The position numbers and the translations under genes are program-made. Positions 12,245 to 63,723 of a DNA stretch of 64,000 nucleotides are shown piece after piece. The notes under the pieces were generated by a model. That model had not been told where the DNA came from. It worked only from the letters and a program-made list of their open reading frames with translations, and made no database searches. Source of the stretch: Thalassia testudinum (taxonomy: Eukaryota > Streptophyta > Magnoliopsida > Alismatales > Hydrocharitaceae); NCBI GenBank assembly GCA_037157565.1, contig JAZHRO010000026.1:31300501-31364500 (forward strand), read 5' to 3'. Each line of letters opens with the position of its first letter. Within the stretch, counting starts at the first letter, position 1.

Positions 12245-12358
12245 ATGTGGAAAAGGGATGTTGGGAAAAGTTCATACATGCCCTTAGGGAAGATGCAAAA
12301 AGAGAAAAATAGCAGACATGCACTTAAGGAGAAAAGGTAAACAATAGTGTGTCAAACA

Positions 12359-13575
12359 CCTTCCAAAGATGGTTGTTGTGCCTTTGCCAATTTTGCGGAA
12401 TTGGAACCGCCTTTGTCAGAATAATCGTAATGCCCCCAGCCAGCGTCACAATGGTGCTTCAGTGGGGGTAAGGTGCATCGGATGGAGAAACGGAGCAAAG
12501 CCTCATTGGACGGACCCATAGAGCCTCCCCCTTACAATCCATGCACTGCCAATGGGGTGGTGGAAGACCTCATCATCCACAATGAGAAGAAGATGGTTTG
12601 GAGCCTATGCCAGTTTCATCTTCATTGTCGACATGAGCGACTGTATGAGTGTAGTGGCCTCGGCGAAGGTGGCAACCTGTCCCACCAAGGAGACCTTAAG
12701 AGCTCCACAAGGCCAATTGGTCACCTTTCTATCACCTCATCCATCACTTTGTACTCGTTTAAACTTGTCTATATCTTTGCTATTACTGGTGATCATGTTT
12801 ACAGGAAATATCTCCTTGACTAGACTACCAATCCATATATTCATACTGGAAGAGATATTGTGGGGAGATTGCTGTGAGTATATTCAACCCATATATTTCC
12901 TTCATAGGCATCAAATATCAGTAGAGAGGTAGCAAAAACGGTAATGAAGGCAGAATGGATTCTGCTTGCAACTTATTTCGTTTGAAACCATCGACATTAC
13001 AAATAATTAGTAGTGACAAGTCTAAACATTTTCCTTCAGAATAACATTAATCTGCTACTTTCATTTCTTAAGGTATTTGTAATATATTTTGATACACTTT
13101 TCACTTTATTATTAGGCATTTTCTGGTTGTGTATGTATTTTTTTATGCATCTCCATGCCCGTCGATTTGTATTTGTTTATGTATCAAGTGTTGGAACCTT
13201 ACTTGTATAAACATAATTCATTTTCAATCCTTTATCTTTTGAAATAAAATCTGGGGTCTGCTGGCCTCGAGCAGCCTCCCTTTTACCTCTCAAAAAAGGA
13301 GATCATTTTCAATCATTTTCCAATTTCCTCAGTGTGCCTCCAACATGCCTTTGAAATGCCTCAGAGTCATTGATGTTTGAAATTTATGTCATGCCTCCAA
13401 AATGCACATTTTCTAATATATAGACAATGCTAAAAATCAGCATTGAAAACTGTGGTTGACATGCACTAATAAAAAATTAAGGTGTTTTTTTAAAATAAAA
13501 TGTGCAGTTTGTACGTCATTGTTTTTTTTAAAAGGTGCAGTATGTGCATCGTTTAACTTAAATAAGCCAAGCACT
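12359..13575. other. Unassigned region between element B and the LINE
   Basis: No recognised gene. The stretch 12470-12930 has overlapping open frames on plus of 116 and 126 codons but no known domain, and two frames open together argue for chance. From about 12960 the sequence is AT-rich. It is probably intron of the kinase gene if the missing upstream exons lie to the left. Confidence 0.4.
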
Positions 13576-13798
13576 TTCTTCATTATTTTTTTGAAAGAGG
13601 AAAGGGTAGTTATCCACAGTGATAACTACCCAAGTATATTAAATAGAGAATCAAAGGCCGCCGCCAATACAAAGGGCAAACCTCAAGGTCCCCCACTCAA
13701 AGAGATCCACTTCAAAGATTAAACAAAGAAATTACAGACTCCACAAAATTATCCACATACAGCCTTTGGCCTCTGAATACCACAGCATTTCTGCCCAA

Positions 13799-16068
13799 CT
13801 AAATGCCCCATAACACTGTTAACGGCCTGGCCCTCTCCTTCTTTGTACGGAAGACAACCTGTTCAACATCACCCCCTCCACCTTTGAAACTGTGCCAAAA
13901 CTCCTCAAAAGAGCGGCAATTCCACCACCCCGCTCCCACCCGGCACCATATTTGCACCACAAACGAGCAAGTAAAAAAAAGGTGGTGAATCTCCTCCTCC
14001 CCACCTCCACACAGAGGGCAAACCTTATTCTCTCTAGGATCCCACCTCGCCCTCCAAACCTTTGTCACAAGCCTCCTCCTCCTAAGTAGCTAGACAAAGA
14101 TCTTGACCTTTGAAGGACACGCAGCCTTCCAAAGCTGTCTGTAATCCCTCACCAGATTCACCTGTGGAGTCTCCACTGGACAATCTCCTGTAGGCAGTCC
14201 CCACCGAAAAATCACTTTCATCCCAGCCATACATATCAGTACCAGAAGCCGGTTGTAGCCCTTCTAACTCTTCAAGCAGTCTCTGGAAATCATGAACTCT
14301 CGCATCTGAGAGGTTTCCTACAAAATACGGGCACCACCCACCTTCCTACACCTCGGCCATTGACGCCTCTTTGCTCTGGGACAAAGCAAACAATCTCGGA
14401 TATCTTCCAGCAAGCACACCATTCCCGGTCCAATCATCCAGCCAGAACCTGAAATCCTCCCCCGTTCCCACCACCGGAACAAAACAGTTCTGCACCCTAG
14501 GAGCCACCGTCGACAATCCTTTCAAGAAATGTGAAGCATCCATCGGCGGAGATATCAGAAGATCTCACCGCACCGGGTCACCATAAGCTGTCCTGAATAC
14601 CTTGCCCACCAAATCCTCCTTGCACTCCAAGACGAGCCCCACCCACTTCACCAACAGGCTATCATTAGACCTCCCCAGGTCCCTCACCCCCAGTCCCCCC
14701 TCCTCCATCGATCTGCAAACCTCCTCCCATGCTACCAACCTGGCACCAGGTCCACTCGTCCCCTTGTTGGACCAGAAGAAATTTCTCATAAGCCTCTCTA
14801 TTCTTAAAACAACCTGCCTGGGCATCTTCAGGACAGACATGAAATACGATGGCATCGCTGCCAGAACGGCCTTGAGCAAGACCAACCTTCCACCCCAAGA
14901 CAGAAGCTTGGACGCCCATTCTGCCAATCTCCCCTCCAGCCTCTCCACTAGGGGAGCCCAGTCTCTCGCCAGAACCCTGCCATCTGTCAGCGGTAAACCC
15001 AAATATCTGATCGGAAGCTTCACCTGCTCTGTGCCAAGACCCAAGCTACACCCCCTCGCCTCCGCCTTAGTCAAATTGAAAGGGACAAAATCGGATTTAG
15101 ACAGGTTAATCTGCAGCCCCGAGGCCTCACCAAACAAGAAGAGTAAAATCCGCATTCTTCTGCTTCTGCTTCCTCGCCTTCAATGAAGAAAATCGTATCA
15201 TCCGCATGCTGCGGTAACGGGATACCCGTCCCGTCCCTCAGAGAGAAACCCTTTACCAAGTTCCTCTCACACGACCTCTTAGCCGCTCTCGCAAGTGCAT
15301 CCGCTGCAATAACAAAGAGCATCGGGGCCAGAGGACACCCTTGCCTCACCCCCCTCCTCGGCTGAATCCAACCCCCTGCCAAGTTTCCATTGATAAGAAT
15401 CGAGAAAGATGTCGTGGTGACACATCTCTTCATCCAGTCAATCCACACCGGTGGGAAGCCCTTCTTCACCAAGGATGCCCAAAGAAACGACCATTGAACC
15501 GAGTCATAAGCCTTGCTGAAATCAACTTTCCACAAGAAGGCCTTCTTATTTCTCTTCCAAGACGACAGGATCTCCGAGGCCAACACATAACCTTCCAAAA
15601 TATTCCTGCCAGGGACGAAAGCCGTTTGCATCGGGTCTACAATCCCAGCCAGGGTCCTCCTCAATCTATTCGCCAGGAGCTTCGCCACAATCAGGTAGAT
15701 AGCATTCGAGAGGGCTATCGGTCTGTACTCCTGGATCTCCTCAGCACCCTCCTTCTTTGGCAACAGGAACATGTAGAACTTGTTCAACCTGTTGAAGCCC
15801 GAGTTACCAGCGCTAAACTCCTGCACGACCTGCATCACATCCTCCTTCACCACCGGTCAAAACTCCTTATAGAAGGCAACCGGAAAACTGTTCGGACTCG
15901 GACAACCATCAGCGTTCAGCCCCTAAATCGCCTTGTGGACCTCATCCTCCTCAAACGGACCTGTCAAGAAATCGGCATCTGCATCCCCGATTCGCGGTAT
16001 CTCAGACCCCAACCATCTCCACCTTCCCCCATGACGTCTCCCGGTAAACTCTCTGAAGTACTTCGCAG

Positions 16069-16108
<40 letters not shown>

Positions 16109-17269
16109 TACCTCTCTTCCCATAAACTCCTCCCCATCCACCACCAACCTGTCAATCCAGTTCCTCCTCCTCCTGCCTGATGCAGCCATATGAAAAAATC
16201 GAGTGTTAGAATTGCCTTCCTTTAGCCATCTCTATCTGGATCTCACCTTCCACTCCATCTCCACCTTCCGATCTTCCTCTTGGATCACTTGTAGCTGCCT
16301 CGCTCTGTTGACCCTGTCAGCGTTAGAAAGGAGACCAACATCCTCCACCACGTCCAGTCGTGCAATCTCACCGAGAGCTTCCTCTCTCCTCCCACGTTCC
16401 TCCCTAATCTGCTTCTTATGGATCTTCAGCAGCTTAGCTTCCAATCTGACAGTCGCTGAGCCATCCACATGAACCGACCTCCACCGCTCCTCCACCAACC
16501 CCCTGAACCCCTCTTTGTGGAGCCACGCCCGGTCGAACTTAAAATATGTACCATGCCTCCAGTCCTCATTCGTCATCCACAACAAGGGAGTGTGGTTCGA
16601 GAATGGCTGCTCCATGGGTCTAACCTCCGCCATAGGGAACAGCTCAGCCAACATCGTCAAGGCGAAAAATCTATTAATCTGGGATCGCTGTCCTTTAGAG
16701 CTCCTCCACGTGAAATGACAGGATGAGGGTGGCATGTCACCTAGCCCCTTCTCCGCAACCAAGCTCGCAAACGCCTCAGAGCCTTGGTCCACTCCCCCAC
16801 GACCATCCGGTCTGTCCTCTTCCTGCAAAGTGACATTAAAATCACCACCTATCAACCAAGGCATCCCCTGAAAAGCTGCTGCAACCTGGTTCAGATCCTC
16901 CCACAAAGCATGCCTCCTCCAACCCTCCGTTGGGCCATAAACCGAAGAGAAGAGCAAACACGTATTGTCCCGGCACCTCTGTAACCTGACAGTGACAACA
17001 TGAGATCCCGCCAACGAGTCCAACAAGGAGAAAGCATCATCCTTCCATCCCACCACAATTCTACCCGCACTTCCGACCGCATCCAGGGCCAAGAACCCCC
17101 CAAAACCACTTCCTCCCACTTCCCTCCACAGCCTCTCATCACAGCTCCCCCACTTCGTCTCCTGGAGAAAGACCACGTCAGGGCCTCACCTCTGAAAATA
17201 ACCCTGCAGAGCTGCCTGCCTCGAGGGGTCATTCAAGCCCCTCACATTCCACGACAGGACCTTAGTCAT
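13799..17269 (-). pseudogene. LINE ORF2 remnant (endonuclease, reverse transcriptase, zf-RVT)
   Basis: ATG at 17269 opens with L-S-W-N-V-R-G-L-N, the APE-type endonuclease start. An in-frame TGA falls near 17180, then 17176-16232 is open with L-Q-E-T-K-W and G-G-D-F-N. The normally S-D-H motif reads S-N-H and the R-I-D-R motif reads I-N-R, so catalytic aspartates are lost. A C/G homopolymer (16072-16108) lies in the linker. RT at 15853-15071 has V-D-F-S-K-A-Y-D, R-G-V-R-Q-G-C-P-L and H-A-D-D-T at the active site. A frameshift near 15150 moves to 15155-14565 (R-Y-L-G-L-P-L, S-W-G-G-R). The zinc-binding C-P-L-C...H-L-F-F-T-C end is at 14068-13900. Confidence 0.88.
16072..16108. repeat. Poly-C tract, 37 bp
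   Basis: Uninterrupted run of 37 C on plus (G on the LINE coding strand), in the linker between endonuclease and RT. It reads as polyglycine in frame. Such a long pure G/C run is rare in plants and may be a sequencing or assembly artefact. Confidence 0.9.
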
Positions 17270-17414
17270 GTAGAACCCCGGGAAACTCCTCCTTGCGTCG
17301 ACCGCCTGAACCCCATCTCCGTAGCCACCTCATCCACCTCTCCCTCCTCCAACTCCACACACCGACCAGGCGATCCCCTTGCATCTTCGCCCCCCGGTCC
17401 ACCCTGCCCCGCAG

Positions 17415-19109
17415 TCACCCCCTGTTTACAGCCAGCGCCTGCGCCCCCTGCGACAAACTCTCCTCTACAGGCCGCACCACCGCCGCCTCAGCCCCTCTCG
17501 CCTCCACTGCGTCCGTCACCGCCCCAGCATCTCCACCAACCACCACCACCCGTTGCCCCTCCTCGTCACTAGAAACGCTCAAGATGGTCCTCTCCCTGCC
17601 CCTGCCCCTGCCCCCTGCCAGGCTCATCGTCGACACCTCGCCATGCCCTTCGGACGGCGAGGCGATACCCATCTCCTCCCGTTTCCGTCGTAGATTCTCC
17701 CCAACCCCGGTCCCAGTCGGAGCCGTCATGTGCCCCCTCCGGTAGGACCACCTCGGCCTGTAGGTAAGCCGCTGCGGTACAGGCATCCTCGGTTTCCACC
17801 TCCGCGTGAGCCCCACCTCGCCAACCACACTGCATCCCTCCGCCCAGTCCGGTCTGTCGAGGGCACGTCGTAGGCCTCCAGTCGCAGCACCCAAACCTCC
17901 AGCTTCACTGAAACGAAGCGTTGGATCCGCCCGCAAGGCGAGGTTCGAACTGACAGCTCCATTGGGTCCACCGCCTCCCTTAATCGGGTCCAACCCGCCT
18001 AACCCGGGTCCATCGCAACCGCACTCCACAAGAGATGAGGCCTCCTCAGCGAAGTCCTCCTCCCTAAGTGTCGCGGATTCCTCCACAATCTCCTCCACAA
18101 GTCCTGCACCAGCCTCCGAGATCCTTGCCCATTCACCTTCCCCAGATCGTGCCCCAGGGATCGCAACCGACGCACCATCCACGCTGCGACCTTCGGACTT
18201 CCCATCAACAGCCTGCCCCTCATCCGCTCGCCTACCACCTCCGCCTCCAGGCACCGTCGCCGCACCTCCAACCACCGCCTCAGCGAAGGATCTAGGTCTA
18301 CCAAATCCCCACGAGACGTGAACCAGCCAGGAGGAGCTCCCCCACCTGAGGACCATCTCTCCACGAGCTGCTGCCCCGGCGTCATCTCCACCCATGCCTC
18401 GAACCGCGACAAGTCCACCGACCTCAGGCCCAGGCCTTCGCAGCTCTGGAGTCTTTCAAAAGGGGAAACCACCGCCGTCGCCACCTCCACCGTGCGGAGG
18501 AAGAGGGGAACCCCCTCAATCACCACCTTCTGCCTCGCACCAGTCGGCGATCGCTCCTCCAACGCGCCATCCGACCTCACCGGCCAACGACATCGCACCA
18601 CGCCCTGACCACATTGCAGCACCTTGAAAGCCAGATGCTGCAGCTCCTCCCGACCGAGCCCCAGCAGCACCAAGCATCCACTCCTGATGGAAGCCACCCC
18701 AAATGATCCCCAGCCAGTCCCCAAGAAGGTCGTGACCGCCCTTCTCAGAGCCCCCACATCCACCTCCCCCTCTAGCACCACCGCCACCATAGTCGACGCC
18801 AGCCTCCCTTCCAACGACCCTATCTCCTTCGACCATGGTGCCTCAACTTCCACGAGAGGCACCCCCTCCGGGGGGGGGTGGAGGCGTCCCCACCCTCCTC
18901 GAAGAGACCCCGCCACTTGGACCACGAAGCCCACAGGCCAACCTCCGGTGACCCAGACCACCGTAGCGCAGACATCTCACTGGTTCTCTACAGCCTGCCG
19001 CCACATACCCCTTCCCGAGGCACTTGAAACATCTCACCGGCGCCGTTCCCCTCCGCGACCTCCGCCTCACCTCCATCCAACCAGAGCCGTCTCTCCCCCC
19101 CTCACTCAC
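17415..19109 (-). pseudogene. LINE ORF1 remnant (nucleic-acid-binding protein)
   Basis: ORF1 read from about 19109. The N-terminus is basic, followed by two tandem CCHC knuckles at about 18990-19030, both damaged: the first has Y in place of the conserved H (C-F-K-C-x4-Y), the second has Y in place of its second C. The frame changes near 18870-18878, a run of nine C on minus, into a segment like DUF4283 (about 18950-18330, with R-R-A-V-T-T-F-L-G then F-E-A-W-V). A further shift leads to a long acidic, low-complexity C-terminus ending at 17415. Plant LINE ORF1 proteins bind element RNA; this one is broken. Confidence 0.75.
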
Positions 19110-19186
19110 CTCTCACCCCGTGCACCTCTTCTCGTTCTCCAGCTCGCTCTCTCGCTCACTCATGTCTCCCACATTCTTCATTATTT

Positions 19187-59907
<40,721 letters not shown>

Positions 59908-60097
59908 GGATGGGATTAAGGTTGATTTTAATCTTTTCTTACTAATATGCCTATTGTGATACCTATTTATCTTCATCGTGAAGGACGAGAATTCAGGAGC
60001 AATCCTATGTTGCTATCATTTACTTCCTTTTACCCCATATCTGTTATTCGTTTTGATGTTGGATACATATAGCAAGGCGATGAAGCATATATGTATT
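59908..60097 (+). other. Sequence after the last visible kinase exon
   Basis: No further exon of the kinase recognised here. AT-rich; could be a following intron or 3' UTR. Confidence 0.4.
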
Positions 60098-60232
60098 TGT
60101 GAAGATTTTAGGTGGGAATAAATGATTCTTGTTATTATTCAAATAGAGAGGCCTTAGCCCTCTTTGCATAAAGAGGCAAAGGGACATACATGGAAACTCA
60201 CCAAGTACATAAAAATAGTAAATTATCTAATT
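60098..60232 (-). repeat. 3' LTR of element J
   Basis: About 135 bp; matches the copy at 62977-63101 over most of its length with small indels. Confidence 0.75.
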
Positions 60233-60613
60233 AAGTGAAGATCCACTCTTATCGACGTGGTAGTTCGCTCATGTCTTCAACCCTAGGTGTCCCTTCTTGT
60301 ATGCCTTCACAGAGCCAGTCAACGCTCGGTTTCTCTTGAGGTGCGCGAGAGTGTTGCTTGAACTTTGACATCTTGAGGCGACTCCCGTCTTCAATTCTTG
60401 GGTCTTCTACTCAACATATAAGGACCAAAACAAAAAATAAACTTAGAACTTGAGGGGCTACACACAAAGGCTCCAAAGATAAGACACTAAAAACATAAAC
60501 TTGAAAAACAACTGGACTTAATAAGCAAATAACCATCTTCTTTTGTCCCTAAACCCTAACTTAAACAGTTGTTCAAATTAAAAGGAGCATAACTCCTCTC
60601 CTCTGCGGAAGAG

Positions 60614-60922
60614 CTATGGGTTCTTGTCCTTCATGATCTCGTTGCATGCCATCTGGAGGGCCTTCAACTGCATCGCTAGGTTCGTTATGAACACGAGCCT
60701 CGCGATCTTCGTGCAATTGCTGTAGAGCAACCCGTATGCCTCCATGTTGAGTTGCTTGCTACTCACGGTGGCGAGCCTTGGGGTGGAGGCCTCCTCACCG
60801 CCCCCATTGGCGAGGGTCACTGCGGTGTCCTCGACGGTGTTGCCAAGGTCGTTGTCCTCTGGGTTCATTTGGTGGTGGTGGTCGCTATTGTTGTCGCCGC
60901 TAGGGCTGGTGCGGTGCCCCAT
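60614..60922 (-). CDS. Hypothetical 102-aa protein inside element J
   Basis: ATG at 60922, M-G-H-R-T-S-P-S-G-D, His/Asn/Asp-rich N-terminus, middle A-N-G-G-G-E-E-A-S, then a more regular C-terminal half (S-K-Q-L-N-M-E-A-Y-G-L-L-Y, A-M-Q-L-K-A-L-Q-M-A-C-N-E-I) that looks helical and ends K-D-K-N-P. Not recognised. A TATA-like CTATAAAAG lies upstream on the same strand near 61400-61408, after a pyrimidine-rich stretch. Overlapping plus-strand frames cover its GC-rich half, so coding status is uncertain. Confidence 0.35.
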   Translation of the reverse strand: MGHRTSPSGDNNSDHHHQMNPEDNDLGNTVEDTAVTLANGGGEEASTPRLATVSSKQLNMEAYGLLYSNCTKIARLVFITNLAMQLKALQMACNEIMKDKNP

Positions 60923-61397
60923 GTTTGGAGCGTAATTTGCGTTTTAAAAGTTAATTAGTTGTAGTATAGCGCGAAAATACGTCAACAAATAAATTTATAA
61001 AACTCCGATGAGTATCGGGTCATTTGCAGGGAGGCAATCTCAATTTTTGCAGAAACTTTTCAATAAAACTTGCTCTAAATACATATTTATATATGTATAT
61101 ATGTATACGAATCAGATATCATGCATTCAGAAGATCAGAATCTTATTGCAATTAAATAGAGTTTTCACAATAAAGAATGCTATTAGAAACAAATAGATAG
61201 ATAGATAAAGAAATAGAAAGTGGCAGAGAGATGACGTCGCTTGTTGGATGCTTGTGCGAGGTGTGGCAGCACCTCAGATCCAGAGCGTCGGGACGAAGGT
61301 CGGAGCAGAGTTGCAGAGGGATGAAGAGTTGCAGAGAAGGTGGAAAATATTTGGAGTTGATTGGAGAGAAATGCTTCAACTGGGGGGCCTTGGGCCT

Positions 61398-61410
61398 TCT
61401 TTTATAGTTT
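61398..61410 (-). promoter_or_regulatory. TATA-like element upstream of the J open frame
   Basis: Reads AAACTATAAAAGAAGG on minus, followed downstream by a C/T-rich leader (CTTCTCTGCAACTC-type). Resembles a core promoter or an embedded LTR promoter; not proven. Confidence 0.35.
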
Positions 61411-62080
61411 TAATGAGGGGCAAAGTGGGTATTTAACCCCTTTATCTCGTGCAACAACCCTTATTTGATCAGATCCGTTGATCTCCTGATCAACGGATAT
61501 GATCTGGCCTCAAAACACCTTCATTTGCACCTAAAACGCTTGGATGCAACCTGGGCCTGACATGTGTCAGCTTCTCGGCCTTTAGATGGGAGATTGCACG
61601 ACCCCACTTTCTCCTCGTACGTTCTCTTCTTTTTCCCGCTCGTCTCCCGCTCAATCTGAGCGCCTCATCCTCAGTCGTCCGATCGTCACGTGGGCGCGCA
61701 TCTTGCATTTGCGTTTCAAAAATAGCGTGGGATCACGTGTTCGGCCGCGGCGCACTTTGATCACGCCACGTGGTTGCGCCTGCGTGTGCCGATGCTGATC
61801 CAATGGCCAATCGTACGCTTGCTCAACTCTTTCTTGATTTCGTGCTCAGGCGGTTTCGAACCCGCACGCTTTGTTTCCAATGCAAGCGCGTGAGCCAACG
61901 CGCTACGCGTGAGTTTTGTTATAGTTTCCTCTTTATATCTATTTATTCTTATCCGGCTAGACAGGCGACGTGGCATGCTCGTGGCCATTGGACGAAGATC
62001 CAATGGCCCATAGTGTGCAAGGGTGACCTTCCTAGATGGGGCGGTGGTGAGGGAGTGACTGTGATGGCACCACGTGGCGC

Positions 62081-62402
62081 CATCATGGCCATCTTTCTTT
62101 TTCTTGTATCTGGTGCTGTAAACCTCCGATCGAGTTGATTTTTTCGTCGTTGGACTGCGATTGTCGATCTAGATTCATCCGTGCGGTTGGATTCTTCATC
62201 TGAGGCTCGGATCTTTGCCCTTTGGCTTTATGATCTTCGTTCATCATGGCCATCTTTCTTTTCCTTGTATCTGGTGCTGTAGACCTCCGATCGAGTTGAT
62301 TTTTTCGTCGTTGGACTGCAATTGTCGATCCGGATTCATCTGTGCGATTGGATTCTTCATTTGAGGCTCGAATCTTTGCCCTTTGGCTTTATGATCTTCG
62401 TT
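62081..62402. repeat. 161-bp tandem duplication
   Basis: Two adjacent copies, 62081-62241 and 62242-62402, each starting CATCATGGCCATCTTTC and ending ATGATCTTCGTT. They differ at only a handful of sites, mostly transitions. Confidence 0.92.
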
Positions 62403-62976
62403 CTTTTATGGACTACACAAGATGTCCTGGTTGTTTGATCGAGACGATTTATGAAGTGTTGGACTCTCGTCGTCGTTTTAATCAGATCTGTTCGATCTGA
62501 TCTGACATCTGTGGTTTCGAATCATCTATGATTAAAATCGAGACGATTTTAGGTCATAAAATGATGATATTATCTATATGACTAATAAACTAGCTATTGT
62601 GCAAATTACGATGCCTATGAATGCATTATTCCTAAGTTATGCTAGAATCTAGCTTAATTCAGGTGATTTAGGTTGCATGATTGCTGTGCAATCACTCCAC
62701 CGATCGTTGGAGGCACTAGCAGTGTGGTGGTGGTGGTGCTGCCACCGATCCTTTTGCTTTGGCTTTGATGAGCCCATCTTGGCCTTGTTGGCTTGCAGTG
62801 GAGCTATAGTAGCAGACAAAGAGGAAAAAGGGAATAAAAGAGGTTTGCGAGTGGGGAGAGCCTCTCCGATAACTCACTGGAGGCCAGCGGTGTCGTTGGA
62901 GGGCCTCTCCCCTCTAGGGTTTCTTCTTCTCTCTTCTTTTCTCTTTTTCCACGGAATCAAATCCGCTCTAATACTA

Positions 62977-63101
62977 TGTGAAGATTTTGGGTGAGAATAA
63001 ATTATTCTTGTTATTATTCAAATAGAGAGGGCCTAGTCCTCTTTATATAGAGAGGCAAAGGGGCATACATGGACACTCACCAAATATCAAATAACCTAAT
63101 T
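62977..63101 (-). repeat. 5' LTR of element J
   Basis: About 125 bp, starting (plus) TGTGAAGATTTTGGG directly beyond the PBS. TATA-like CTCTATATAAAGAGG on minus. Confidence 0.75.
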
Positions 63102-63723
63102 GATTTATTTTCTAACGATAAGAATTGCTTTTGATGAGGTTTGATATTTAAACCCCCACAAAGTACAGCAAAGGTAATAATTTCAGTATGTGGATCAGTA
63201 GCTTAAAGATGAGGTTGCGATATTTTTTTATTAAGGTGGCTGCAATATGACCTCTTTCATAGGCTAGAAATTTGTATGTTGTCAAACTTATATATGGAGC
63301 AAATGCCATTTCAATTTGGAGTCATTGACAGCCTCACGAAGGGAGAAATTCTGAAAAAAGACAAGGGGTTAGGAGTTGTCATTGAAAATATGCCTCCTTT
63401 AGATCAAAATGTTACAGCCCACTACTGGAATGCAAGATTTTAAACTACAAAAAATGAACATGCCAATGGCACCTTGATTACAAAATGGTGCAACCCCATC
63501 TTTCTCATTATAAAGAGCATGGATTATGTGTGAGAAGTTCACTATTGCTAAAGCATTTTGTTATCCAAAAAAAGTTGTTTGCAAATCTCATGATAAAATG
63601 CCGTGTAAAAATGAACACATGTTTGTGTTGATTCATTCATAAATCAGGGTGGATGTTTCAGATAGTTACAAATTGTTCAAGCTGAACTGTCAGAATAACA
63701 TGTAATACTAATTAAGATACCCT
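63102..63723. other. Unassigned AT-rich region
   Basis: No gene or element recognised between elements J and K. Confidence 0.5.

Larger units (their letters stand above)
3249..12358 (-). mobile_element. Copia element B, 5' part, interrupted by element C
   Basis: Old Ty1/copia element on minus. Gag starts at 6323, followed by protease, integrase and the first part of RT, which stops abruptly at 3249 where element A inserted. A degenerate PBS (TCGTATCAGAG on minus) is at 6881-6891. Its 5' LTR starts at 6892, is split by element C (6948-12244, TSD ATGTG) and appears to resume at 12250-12358, giving an LTR of about 165 bp. Only the 5' half of B is in this window. Confidence 0.75.
13589..19173 (-). 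mobile_element. L1-type LINE, full length, with 13-bp target duplication
   Basis: Non-LTR retrotransposon of about 5.6 kb on minus: ORF1 (zinc knuckles), then ORF2 (endonuclease, RT, C-terminal zf-RVT). It ends in a short A tail (TTTCAAAAAAA on minus). Flanking direct repeats TTCTTCATTATTT at 13576-13588 and 19174-19186 are the target duplication; the left copy overlaps the tail. Both ORFs carry frameshifts and key-residue changes, so it is a dead copy. It is markedly more GC-rich than its surroundings. Confidence 0.92.
60098..63101 (-). mobile_element. Non-autonomous LTR element J
   Basis: Two similar direct repeats, 60098-60232 and about 62977-63101, have the architecture of the copia LTRs here (TTCAAATAGAGAGG, TATATAGAGAGG, GCATACATGG). 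A Met-type PBS, decayed (TAGTATTAGAG on minus), is at 62966-62976. The 2.7-kb interior has no recognisable gag, protease, integrase or RT. It holds a 103-codon open frame, a TATA-containing segment and a 161-bp tandem duplication. This suggests a TRIM/LARD-like derivative, or an LTR element filled with unrelated sequence. Confidence 0.7.

Noticed and set aside
12473..12932. Possible N-lobe exon of the kinase in two overlapping plus frames
   Set aside because: No glycine loop, lysine motif or similarity to the kinase N-lobe in either frame.
15341..16180. 279-codon plus-strand open frame across the poly-C tract
   Set aside because: Lies antisense to the LINE RT/endonuclease linker; Pro-rich because of GC content, no domain.
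17000..18321. Long Pro/Ser-rich plus-strand frames resembling extensins
   Set aside because: Antisense of LINE ORF1 and its GC-rich linker; the minus frames carry the recognisable knuckles and endonuclease.
59908..60097. Further C-terminal exon of the kinase
   Set aside because: No open stretch with matching tail residues or clear acceptor was found.
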